Positions 37,603 to 47,800 are shown, numbered from the stretch's first letter. The stretch is DNA of 58,137 bases from Emmonsiellopsis sp. PD_33 (GCA_032988165.1 JANTQF010000218.1:1-58137); one strand, 5' to 3'. Notes: generated by a model not told the origin, from the letters alone. A program made the numbers and translations.

Positions 37603-38025
37603 CGGGATTTTATTGCAGAGCGGGATGCAATACATGTCGGGTGTGTATTAAATGCGGTGCCTGCCTGGACACTGACGGAGATGGATGGAGTGTGTAAGTT
37701 AAATAACACGTGATCTGAAATCCATGGGGCTGCAGAACAGTGGAAAATTATTGCATGTATTCAATTCTGTCACGTCTACATACATTTCCACCAGTTGCTC
37801 CCGTCTCCCCCCATTACTACCGACTGATCTCTAGAACCCGCCCCCGTTCACCTGCTGTGCCTGTTCCACCCGTCTTGCTCGCCTTTCTCTTCCGTCCGTA
37901 CTAGTACTCGAAGGCCTCACACGCGAGATGTGTGAGGAGTTGAGCCGTGCGATGCCTATTTCCCAAGTTAGTTCTTGTTTCAATTTATTTTATGGGGAGC
38001 AGAAATACCAACATACCTTAGGTGA
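37603..38025. other. Convergent spacer
   Basis: 423 bases between two converging genes. No gene or repeat seen; probably both 3' untranslated regions. Confidence 0.5.
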
Positions 38026-38391
38026 CTAATAGAGTCTCATACCCTGAGCGAACTTCGCAGGCGAATGACCGTCGATGTTGTAGCATTGGTGCGAGTGGAA
38101 GTAATCTCCATTCCAGGAGAACGTGTCATATAAGAATGCCTCAGCGGTGCATCCAGGTTCACTATAGAACGCAATTTTCTGCCCGTTCCTCTTGCCCCAT
38201 CCATTTTCCTTGTAAGACTGAAATGGGTTGGTTGAGATATCGCAGGCTTGGTTGTGGTCGACCAAGATATCCTGTACCGTGCCTGTGCAGTCAGGATTGC
38301 TGTAGGCCAGGACCCTGACAGGCGTGTCCTTGGCAAGGGTGCCTTGGATGAAGACGGCGGCGGCGGCGATAAGGAGCTTGGAGTAATGCAT
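38026..38391 (-). CDS. Small secreted cysteine-containing protein, 121 residues
   Basis: Function unknown. The start MHYSKLLIAAAAVFIQGTLA is a clear signal peptide, predicted to be cut after the Ala of TLA. I choose the ATG at 38391; 30 further in-frame bases upstream do not encode a better signal. The mature part of about 101 residues has four cysteines in two similar halves: LAYSNPDCTGT with a later QACDIS, and FYSEPGCTAEA with a later HQCYNID. This half-repeat resembles small fungal secreted beta-sandwich proteins of the beta/gamma-crystallin type, but that is inference. Two disulphides are likely. No glycosylation sequon is obvious. A TATA box lies 133 bases upstream. The gene borders the repeat-rich island at 38.6-40.2 kb, a setting often seen for effector-like genes. 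Confidence 0.75.
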   Translation of the reverse strand: MHYSKLLIAAAAVFIQGTLAKDTPVRVLAYSNPDCTGTVQDILVDHNQACDISTNPFQSYKENGWGKRNGQKIAFYSEPGCTAEAFLYDTFSWNGDYFHSHQCYNIDGHSPAKFAQGMRLY

Positions 38392-38523
38392 TTTTGAAGA
38401 TGTTAAAGGCAGTGACAATGCTTTGCTTGAATGTAAGATCGAAAGAATGATTGTAATGATATATTGGGAACTGTTGAGCTTTGGTGAATGAAGGAATACT
38501 CTTGATTGAGATGCGAACGTGGG

Positions 38524-38531
38524 TTTATATA
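38524..38531 (-). promoter_or_regulatory. TATA box of the small secreted-protein gene
   Basis: TATATAAA on the minus strand, 133 bases upstream of the start codon at 38391. Confidence 0.65.
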
Positions 38532-38624
38532 TTTACAGTCGTGGCACTTTAATCCTACAAGCCTCTAGATATCGAGCCATCAGAGCTGATTCAATCCTCA
38601 GAGCGTATGCGGCCTTCGGAGCGC

Positions 38625-38838
38625 ATTCAGCGTATCCCCCCCTCACGTAAGCAGGAGATGAGCGGTGTGGGAAGGTTGAAGACTCTCGAATTGATATCGG
38701 AGGCGAGAATCTACATATCTATCCTATGATCACGTGATGCGCTAAGCTAGATCGGGAATGGAGGCCTACGGCCAACAAGCGGCTCGGCGTTTATTATTTA
38801 CGGTCCTCAGGTCCCCACAGACCCCACTCATGCATGTA
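38625..38838. repeat. Left unit of a tandem duplication (carries a 112-bp insert)
   Basis: Starts ATTCAGCGTATC and matches the unit at 39797-39890. The first 41 bases (38625-38665 versus 39797-39837) differ at one position. After the insert the match resumes at CTCGGCG (38783) and continues, with more changes, to CAGGTCCCCAC and ACTCATGCA near 38834. The two units would be adjacent if the TIR element at 38843-39790 were absent. Confidence 0.8.
38666..38777. mobile_element. 112-bp TG...CA insert with 5-bp target duplication
   Basis: The right duplication unit reads AGCGGCTCGG without interruption, whereas the left unit reads AGCGG, 112 extra bases, then AGCGGCTCGG. The insert begins TGTGGGAAGG and ends CGGCCAACA. 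TG...CA ends with near-inverted TGTGG/CCAACA and a 5-bp duplication are the hallmarks of an LTR-type integration, so a very short solo LTR or a TRIM-like relic is possible. It contains no coding potential. Confidence 0.6.
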
Positions 38839-39179
38839 ACTACCATACCGGAATCTAGTGGCATTTTTCAACGCCGGATTTACGGTTGATCCGCCATCTA
38901 TATAGATACACAGTTAACTGACTGTCAACCAACCGTCAACTTCCAATTAAACAGTCAGTTGATGGTTAAATCATATAAAATGTTAACCAAACTGTAGATT
39001 TTAATAGATGTTTTATATATTAAATGGTAGGGAATGAATTGACAGTCTATATATCTTAACATCAAGTAGAATCTTGACCTAGTAGTTGAATTGACTGCCC
39101 ACCTGCCTGGCAGAGCCTCCTTCCTCCCTTCTCCATCTCCCATTCCCTATCTTCTCCTGATTTGAAGCTTCAAATCTCC

Positions 39180-39497
39180 CTAACTGACCTGCCAGCTAAC
39201 CTGCTACTAACCTGGATGCTAACCTGAATACTACTAACCTGTCTGCTAACCTGCCTGCTAACCTGCTAACCTACATACTGACCTGCTAACCTGCCTGCTA
39301 ACCTATCTACTATGTAACCTGTCTGCTAACCTATCTGCTAACCTGTCTGCTAACCTGTCTACTAACCTGTCTGCTAACCTGTCTGCTAACCTGTCTGCTA
39401 ACCTGCCTGCTACTAATCTGGATACTAACCTATATACTGACCTACTAACCTGCTACTAACCTGCTACTAACCTGCCTGCTAACCTGCCTACTAACCA
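39180..39497. repeat. 12-bp minisatellite CTAACCTGTCTG inside the MITE-like element
   Basis: More than twenty imperfect tandem copies of a 12-base unit (CTAACCTGTCTG and variants with GCCTG, TACTG or ATCTG), with some copies shortened to 8 or 9 bases. Both strands lack long open frames here. Confidence 0.9.
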
Positions 39498-39523
39498 GCG
39501 TACTGATGAGGCAGCGAGCGTCG

Positions 39524-39555
39524 TAGTAGTAGTAGTAGTAGTAGTAGAGTAGTGG
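39524..39555. repeat. (GTA)n microsatellite
   Basis: About eight perfect GTA/TAG triplets directly after the minisatellite, within the same element. Confidence 0.88.
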
Positions 39556-39796
39556 TGTAGGTAGGGTGGAAGTAGGGTTAACTACAGGTCAACTATAGGT
39601 TAACTACAGGTGAAATATTGATACAGGGAGTCAAGGGTGTGATAGATGTTTAGCAGAGTTAACCGTCAAGTCTTAATTTACGGTGGTTAGCGTATAGTTT
39701 GCACTCAACCGTCTGATCAAGTTGACTGTCAGTTGACCATCAGTTGACCGTTGGGCGACGGTTTTTCAGCGCCATTTATTTCCGGTATGGTACGCA

Positions 39797-39890
39797 ATTC
39801 AGCGTATCCCCCCCTCACGTAAGCAGGAGATCAGCGGCTCGGCGTCTATTACGTCTATTACCTCAGCCTTCAGGTCCCCACTCATGCAGG
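39797..39890. repeat. Right unit of the tandem duplication (uninterrupted)
   Basis: Counterpart of 38625-38838. It begins right after the MITE-like element's TA duplication and ends CTCATGCAGG. The following TACGCATTTC echoes the TACGCAATTC at its own start, as expected at a tandem-unit junction. Confidence 0.8.
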
Positions 39891-39947
39891 TACGCATTTC
39901 ATACTAGTAGTAGTATACAACGCTGTGCCAACAGGCAAACAGCACAG

Positions 39948-40069
39948 CCATTTTGTTTTGAGGAAATTCAGCCGACGAAAATCCAAAATCAGAACATCTT
40001 AATAGTCAATGCAGGCGTATCACATACGCCCTTTTGTTGTCACTTGTCATCAAGTTCTCATCAGTTCGT
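39948..40069. repeat. Tandem direct repeat, copy 1
   Basis: 122 bases starting CCATTTTGTTTTGAGGAAAT and ending CATCAGTTCGT. Copy 2 follows after three bases. The two share most positions, including AATCAGAACATCTTAA and GCAGGCGTATCACATACG; copy 2 has a 9-base insertion (CAATTGCAG) and small changes. Confidence 0.92.
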
Positions 40070-40072
40070 CAA

Positions 40073-40204
40073 CCATTTTGTTTTGAGGAAATTCAGCCGA
40101 CAGCAATTGCAGAAAATCCAAAATCAGAACATCTTAACAGTCAATGCAGGCGTATCACATACGCTCTTTTATTACTATCACTTGTCATCTTCTCATCAGT
40201 TCGT
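40073..40204. repeat. Tandem direct repeat, copy 2
   Basis: 132-base second copy of the repeat at 39948-40069. It ends five bases before the TATA box of the downstream secreted-protein gene, so the duplication lies in that gene's promoter. Confidence 0.92.
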
Positions 40205-40208
40205 GGAA

Positions 40209-40217
40209 TATATAAAG
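40209..40217 (+). promoter_or_regulatory. TATA box of the 169-residue secreted-protein gene
   Basis: TATATAAAG, 173 bases before the ATG at 40382 and immediately after the second promoter repeat. Confidence 0.7.
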
Positions 40218-40381
40218 CCCCCTTGGTCCCAGTGATAATTGTAAAATTATTTCTGAAGGCAGACACAGTTCAAAAACATCTCTTCGACTCAATCTTTTTC
40301 CAACTTGATTTTGCCGTTTTCATCTCCCGTGCCTATTCTTTCCAGCTATTCTTTACCTCCCATACCGAAAGCGTCGCCACG

Positions 40382-40891
40382 ATGAAGCCTGTCCTCTTCC
40401 TTACCCTCCTGTCATCCTTCTCGGCCAGCATCACCTCTGTTCTGGCTGGCCCGGTTGCAACCTCACCCGAGAAACGCCAAGTCGAGTGTCCAGAGGTTGA
40501 CCAAATCGCCGACTATTTGGCGGGCAAGTGGACTACGGAACAAAAACAACAGATAGTCTTCTACACCGGAGGTGCTGGTTCAGACGCCGTGAAGTTGGCT
40601 CGAGTTTTGGGCGGAAAAACCTACCTTGACCTCCAAAGCGACCCGAAATATTCAACATGGATGCGCGGTTGTAATTTGCTCGGCCGGAGTCAAGACCTGG
40701 CTATAAACGCCTCCACAGCGCTGGCACGGATAGCCGATGAGACTGCCCTGGTGGTAGTCGAGGACCACCCGAATCCGGAATCGTATTGGTTCGTGTACGA
40801 AAAACCGGAATTGGTGAATAGGAACATACACATCGTCAGGGTATTCCCTAAGGAGGGACAGAGTCCTGGGGATTGGAGAATGGAAGGATGA
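40382..40891 (+). CDS. Secreted protein of unknown family, 169 residues
   Basis: Function unknown. MKPVLFLTLLSSFSASITSVLA is a signal peptide; a Lys-Arg at residues 31-32 (SPEKRQVEC) is a typical Kex2 propeptide site, so the mature protein probably starts QVEC. It is about 137 residues long, with two cysteines (in VECPE and MRGCNL) that may pair, and one N-glycosylation sequon (INAST). Hydrophobic strand-helix segments (QQIVFYTGGAGSDAVKLARV, TALVVVEDHP, IHIVRVFP) suggest an alternating alpha/beta fold. I recall small fungal secreted proteins with similar spacing but cannot name the family. The ATG at 40382 is chosen because it starts the signal peptide; in-frame codons upstream lie in the promoter repeats. 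It is probably tightly regulated, given the TATA box and duplicated promoter block. Confidence 0.78.
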   Translation: MKPVLFLTLLSSFSASITSVLAGPVATSPEKRQVECPEVDQIADYLAGKWTTEQKQQIVFYTGGAGSDAVKLARVLGGKTYLDLQSDPKYSTWMRGCNLLGRSQDLAINASTALARIADETALVVVEDHPNPESYWFVYEKPELVNRNIHIVRVFPKEGQSPGDWRMEG

Positions 40892-41841
40892 AGACGGCAT
40901 CGCGGCGGCGTGGTTGCGGAACGGAAGTTTGGCTGATGCAAAGAGGAGGGGCTGCAAATAGCTGTTTATATGGGGTTGATGGGATATCGAGTTGATGGAA
41001 TTTAAAGTTTGGGGTTCAAGTCTTGTTGGATGGAAAGAAGTGATAGGTTATATGCATAGATAAACAACATTGTTTAGCCATGCAATATGGGCTATTTGTA
41101 TCTTTATCAAGCAGAGTAACAGCAGAGGATGTATTTGAAACTACCTATAAAGTTCCAAGGTTAGAACCCATAAAGACATTAATCGGGTCCGTTCTGTAGA
41201 GCAGCTAGGGCATATAGCACTAAACAACGTACTGGACGGTGCACACAACTCTGAATTGCAATCATTAACTCACTAACAAGTACAGAGAGAAGTTGATGGG
41301 TCAAGCAGCAGTAAGACCTCATTCTTGGTCAGTTGTTCATTAGTTAACTAAGAGACTGACTTCTACTGGGGCAGGATGCCTAATAGTACTAATGAATAGA
41401 ATTGTGGAAGTTATCCAGAGCATACTCGGGGCCCGGGTGAGGGGGGGTATGTGTTGTGCGCCTGCTTAATTTGAACAGATGAATAAGAAAAAAAGAAAAG
41501 AAACTTTCTCTCCTTCTTTGAAAAATCATGTAGGTGGTCGGTCCCAGTTGAACGATTTACAAACTGTTGCCTGTTGCCTGTTGCTTGGGTTTAAGTTAAT
41601 TAGTAGTGAGTCAGTTGGTTTGAACTAGTCAGGGGTGAAGCGAATATCAAGGCTTGAATATTTTTAATCACGGCTCATATACATAGGAGAGATGAAACAA
41701 AAAAGACCACCAAATAAAGATCCAACAGAGTTCGGAAAAATAGTTGCCAATCCAAACCCGCAAACCAACATTTAAACAAAAAGTAGATTCTCCAACCCAT
41801 CCCCCTTTAATAAAACATCAAATCGCCAGGCTCCTCACTCC
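40892..41841. other. Convergent intergenic region
   Basis: About 950 bases between the secreted-protein gene and the end of the ankyrin gene. Short G-run near 41441-41449 and an A-rich run near 41485-41500; no gene, RNA or element recognised. Confidence 0.5.
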
Positions 41842-44800
41842 TCACTCCTCCTCCTCCTCCCCCTCCTCGCTTTCTCCCTCCTCCTTCTTATTCTCCCCCT
41901 TCAAAATCTCCTTCGCCTCAAAAGATGGCTTGGACAAGTCAGCATTCCACCACTGCGACACCTCGTCCCTAGTAGTACTTTTCCCCTGTTCTCCTTCCCC
42001 TTCCCCTTCTCCCTCTTCCTCTTCATCCGCAAACTCCACCTCATCCCTATCCAGCTGCCTCGCCGCCGGCCTCACAATCGCGCCAATCTTCTGCCTATTG
42101 GCTTCGAGTCTCCTGACCAGCTGATTGGCATCGTGCAGACTAACCAGCATGCGCTTCTTGGTCGCTTTGGCTGCTGTCGCACGTAGCAGGAGGACCAACT
42201 TGCCCAGATCCAGCTCTGTCATCGAGGCATATGGCGCGTCTTTGAGGCTTCCGTAGACGCTGTTTGCGTCGAATTTCGCAGGCCGGAAGAATGCGACTCT
42301 CTCTCTGAGAGAGTTGTAGATGCTAGGGTAGGTGTCGTAATACGAGCTTGTAAAGGTAATGCTTGTGCTGATGTGGGAGACGTTTTGCTTGATCGCGTTG
42401 ACGAGATGGCTGGTGAGTTTGTTCTCGGCAATTTCGAGTGGTGTGACACCTGTCGCGTTTTCGAGGACTGCAAGGTTGGGATCGATTTCGAGCAGTGTTT
42501 GGACATATTTATGTTTAGGTGTTCGGGTAACCTGGTGGATTGGGTAGTTTCCTTGTCCATCGAGAACGAAGAGTTCCTTTCCTCCCGTCACCTTCAGAAT
42601 TTCTTTGAGGGTATCTGTGTGAGAGTCATGGCCCTGGGAGAGCCATTCGGACAAGGGTGTGCGCAGAGCCCAGTCTCTATTGTGTCCGGTTGCAAAGCGC
42701 ACATCGGTTCTCTGTGTCGCCAGTGACTTGATAATTTCCGGGTCTAGGATTTCAGCCAATGTTCGGAAGAGTTTGGCCGACGACAAGTTTTGGCTGCTAT
42801 CTGGAGTGATAAAGATATGGTGGAGCATGTTGCGGCCTTGATCATCCCGGGCAGTCTGGTCTGCGCCGGCTTCTACAAGTGCTCTGGCGGCCATTATTCT
42901 CCGGCCTGCAAATGCGGCGTGGAGTGGTGTGAGGCCCTGCGAATTCTTGACATTTACCAAATCGGGGAATTTATTGAGAATGTATTCAACCAGCGAGTTA
43001 CCAAGTTTCTCAGTTCGCGGAAGCATCACCGCGCAGTGGAGAGCCAGATGACCTGTCGCAAATATGTTAGAGCGAATAATCAAAATTGGGAATGTTTGCA
43101 CAACTCACGTTTGTTTTCCAACCAGGATGTCAATATATTCTCATAGCCATCATCTGACTTGAAAAGGGGGGCGAGACGAGAATCGTCCTTGTTGGCGAGG
43201 AGGAATTCTCTGTATCTCTTCTGTGGCTCGTCGCTGAGAAACCACTTAATGGAATCGATATTTCCTGAGCGGATGACACGCAGAAGCAAAGGTATCTGCC
43301 CTTGCATTCTGTCCCGATATGACCAGCGGTCCTCGGAAGCCCAGTCTTCCCGTTTCTTGCCATAAACGGAGAGGCCGCGGTAGTACTTTGTTGCCCGTTA
43401 GAATGACGCGCGTATATAGCTAGAGAAATACAGCCAACATTCACATACCTTGGGTTTAACCTCTGGCTTAACGCCCGCTTCCTTTATAAGTGTCTGGAAC
43501 GGGAACTCCAGGCCAGTTTTGGACATGAGATATCCCAATAATTCTATGAAGCCATGGTGCGCGGCAACATGGAATACTTTCGCGTGAAGAGTGACGAATT
43601 TATGTATCTCATTAGGAGATTCATCTCCATCTTCCTTCGGAGTTTTCTGTTGAATGAGGCGTGTTTTCTCATCAAGCAAGAACTTCACCATTTCTATGTC
43701 ATTGCGGCCAATAGCAAAATCAAGAAGGTCCGTGCCATCATATGCCTTCATGTCTTTCAGATTAACAGGGGAATTCTAATGGATAAAGTCAGCAGAGGAT
43801 CCACAAAACTCAAACGGCCCAATGGGAGAAGACTTGCTTGCGAGTAGTAGCGCCATGAATCGAAGGCCTTTTTCACCGCACTTCTTTGGTTCTGCATCGT
43901 CTTTCCTTTTTTCGGGGTGGCGTGGAACATGGACAGGTCCCTGCGCATATCAAGAAGGATCGAAGGAGAAGTGGAATATTTGCCAACAGGAACAGTATCC
44001 CGGACATCGTCAATGGTTTGTTGCTCATCAACAACGTCAAAGCGCACACCAACCCCCTGGCTATCCGTATCTGTTTCGCCTTCGGAATCCGCATCGCTTT
44101 CAATATCGTTATCAACAACGACTTGATATACTTTACGCCCTTGCTTTTTGGCATCCTTCTGGACTTGTTGGTTTTCCACGTCGCGAAGAATTGTCCTAGC
44201 AAGATCATAGTGACCACGAACTACAGCAATTGCAAATGGATCGAGCGTTCGGACTTTGTCCACGGCTGTTAATTGAAGGGAAGAGTGAGATTTGTTGCTG
44301 GCCTTGGTTTCTGTTGTCAGAAGCTTCACTTTCTGTATATCGCCTTCCCAAGCGGCTTGGAATCTATAATATGCAATTAGTGATTTAAAAACGCATAATA
44401 CTTGCGAGAAATACTAAGATAATAGGGGAGAAGGAAGTATGAGGGGGAAAATAGAAAAGTGGAGGACATACAGCGGAAGATACTTCTTGGTATCTAAATC
44501 ACCGACGTCTGCGTCGCGGAAGGAGATGTTGATTTCAACTTTGGCTCGTTTTGGTGCTGTAGGGACTTTGGCTGGCTGCGTTGTACCTTGATCGGGGGTC
44601 GGTTTTATAACACCGGGGTGGAGTTCTTCGAAAGTTTTGGCACCCTTAGCTGTCAAATTCTTCTCAATCTCCTCTAATTCCCTAAGCTCGCGATCAACCC
44701 AATCCTTCTTCACCTGGTTTCCCTTCTGCCGCTCGACTATCTCGTCAGATTTTTGCCAATCTCTTGCCACTTTCAGGGCTGATTTGGTAACGGAGAGCTC

Positions 44801-47800
44801 ATTCTTGACGAACGTATGTTGGAAGCTTCCTTCAGTCAAAGCGCCCAAGTAGTCTTCGTCGGGCCCTAGTTCAGTGCCCTGTAGAACGACAAAGTCGTCT
44901 TGGGTCGGAATCACGGACTTTAGAAAATCGATTCGATGGCGAATAGTATCAAGAACAGTCCGGGGGGTATCATAGGACTTCTTTGGAGTATCAATCTGTT
45001 CGTAAGCTGCCTTTGTCATTGCGTTTGGATCAGCACCCGCATCCAGGAGATATTTGATCACAGCAGGGGGTGCAGATTCGGCAGCATTGATCATTGGGTG
45101 AGACAAATGATGCTCAAGCTTCGTGTCCTTCTTTCCTCGTCGCGCCCAGAATCGACGCATTTTTTCAGTGAATACCGACATGTTTGCGCCCTTTTCTAAT
45201 AACTTCATGATCATCGGGATGTTTTTAAATCTGATTGCCGTATGTAATGGCAAATTGGGAGTGGTTCCGTAAAGGCTACTGACAGTGGGATGGTTTATTG
45301 CAAGTTGTGCAGCAGGTCCATCTAGCTCAAATACCACATCCAGGACACGAGACTCACTCGCCATTACAAGAGAATGGAATGCCGTGATGTGCTCCATATT
45401 GGCTTGCGTTGAAGAAGCACCCAATTCGAAAAGAGATTTCAGGATATCTTTTGACTTGTTCGAGGGGTGGTGGGCGGCGAGAAGCACGGAAAAGATAACC
45501 GTGGGGGAGCCATACTGTGGTTTCTCCACGAAAGCTTGACTAACGTCAACGCCAAACTCGGTAGCTAGGGCGTCAATAATGTCGATATGGCCGTTCAGTA
45601 TAGCCACGTGGAGCGGGCTCAATGGAATATCCCAGGAGAGAACGCCAAGGTCATCATAAAAGTTCGGTTGATCTTCCTTGTCGTCATCCTCATCAGGGGA
45701 TTGAGGACTATCAACAATGACCATGGATCCTTGAGAGGCAGCATATGGTGAAGTTGTTCCGCTTCCCACAATAGAAATATCGTCATCCTCGTCGGGATCT
45801 GATTCAGATTCGTTGCTGTCTGGATCTGACTCGGTTATGTCTGCATTTTCCGTCTTTTTGGCTGACTTCTCCAAGTACTCGACCTGGTTTGCTTCACTCT
45901 TCCTAAGAATAGCACGCAAGATTTCCACATCCCCACGGGCTGCGGCAAGGTGAAGAGCAGTAAAACCGCCCGCAACGCGGCTGACGAGACGTGCTCCATG
46001 GCTGACGAGACACCGCACAATTCCCGGTGTTCCACACATTATCGCCAAGTGAAGCGGCATTCGTCCAGTATGATCGCGTTCGTCCACATCGAAGCCCTCC
46101 CGGGAACAGCAACTTTGAACACGAGCAAGATCCCCATCCACAATCGCCTGGCAGAGGGCCGCTGTGTCACCGATATAAGCAAGTTCAGTCCAGTCTGAAT
46201 CTGTGATCGGGTTAAAGCTTCCAATGGTCTGCCTTCCCGGATCATTCTTCATAAATTGCACCTTGCCCGACACAAATTTCTTACTTTCTTCCTCGAGGAT
46301 AGTGGTCTCCTCTTCCGTTCGAGGAGACGGGCAGTAGCCACAGCAATCCTCAATGACATCCTTCACAGTGCCGAAAAAGGCCGGGTGTCTGTGGAGGTCC
46401 ACTGTCCGATCCTTCGGCTTGTTCCATTCCGCATTTAGGAGCAAATCTTTTTTGTAAATCAGTTTCTCGATCTGTAGGAGACATTAGTATATCATGACCT
46501 GGTACCCTGCTCGTTTTTCAAAGTGTAATACCTTTTTTGCCGTGTATTTTGGCCCGTACGGAATGGTGAAGGTATGGTAGTTTGAAACATCTTCTTCCTC
46601 CACCCATTCCGCAACATCTTCGGGTTGGACCTCCTTTAAATTTGCCCGCCGGTTAGAGTAAAATCTCTCTCCACGGGGAGGAGGTCTATCTCGGTCGCTA
46701 CGGCGCTGCTCGATGTAGTTATCTCTGCTGTTCTGTGTTGGCAGCTTCTCCATAACCAACAGCCGTGCAAGCCCAACTATATGAGTAAACTTTCGCTCAA
46801 AAATTGTTGGATCAACCTTTGAACGATCCAAGCCGGACCAATGCACCTCGAATCCACGATGGGCATATTTTGCAAGACGGTTCTCATACGAAGGAGAGCG
46901 CCGGTCAAGGTCAATGGTGTTGGTCTGGGTAACAAAGGCGGCGATTGCTCTAGGGCTCGCCCAAACCTGCGAGCCATCGAAGGCTGTACAGGCACAATCA
47001 ACGTCGAAACCCGTCAGAATCTCAGACACGCTCTTATAGAGCCTAAGCACAATCTGGACATGGCGAGTAGGGTATTTCGAAACAATCGTCAAAGCATTCT
47101 TGGTTCGAACAACCTGATAGGCTTTAAGCGTGCGTCCAGAAGAATGATTCAAAGGGGGGGGGGGGGGTCGAATACATACGCTAACTTCGTCGAGAATGCT
47201 GTCGCGGATGCATTTCTCGATCTGTTTGATTTTCTCGATGGCTTGCTCCTCGTCAAGTCCGTAGAGAAACAGATCGACATCCGAAGACGGAGCGATCTTG
47301 TCGTGGTAGTAATCTCTGCCATTGAAGCTTTAGAAACATGATCCAACGGAAATCATCAGAATGGATCTGGGTAAGAGGATAAGTTACCTCTGGGCCTTCT
47401 TCGACGACCTGAACACCTTGGGAACTGGCAGGAGACATGTAGTGACCGCACTCCCAGCCACAACCACATTGCTCCAGTCAAGATCAACGAGCGAGGACTC
47501 GGAAAAGAGCCTGAAATTGTCCTTGAACTCGTCGATAGAGGGAACCACAGCAGGCACGGCATTCTTCCTGCGTAGCTCTGGAATCAACGACATCATATAC
47601 TTCTCTGCTTCCGCCGGGGATTCTTCGGCACGATTCCTTGCCTTCACTTTTAGCTGTCCCTCATGGCCGTTGTAGACGGGGACAACATTGACCTGGGGGT
47701 CCTTGATGACCTTGTTATCAGGTTCTTGGGCAAAGACTTGACGGAGCCTAGCCTCATAGGCCTTGAAGGGAGCCAATGCACTACCGGTCACGACCTCATC

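Larger units (their letters stand above)
38843..39790. mobile_element. MITE-like element, 948 bp, TA target-site duplication
   Basis: The ends are perfect inverted repeats CCATACCGGAA and TTCCGGTATGG, flanked on both sides by TA; with that TA the inverted match is 13 bases. Imperfect inversion continues inwards: TGGC and ACGGT-type blocks, and GTTAACTGACTGTCAACC near the left end against GGTCAACTGAC-type sequence near the right end. TA duplication and short TIRs fit the Tc1/mariner/pogo superfamily. There is no transposase frame, so the element is non-autonomous. The middle is a 12-bp minisatellite, and the right part has a (GTA)n run and repeated GTTAACTACAGG. Because the element lies at a duplication junction, the right unit's own end provides a related empty site. 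Confidence 0.78.

Noticed and set aside
39180..39497. CTAACC-rich array as an interstitial telomere repeat
   Set aside because: The unit is 12 bases (CTAACCTGTCTG), not the six-base CCCTAA array of fungal telomeres, and it lies within a TIR element.
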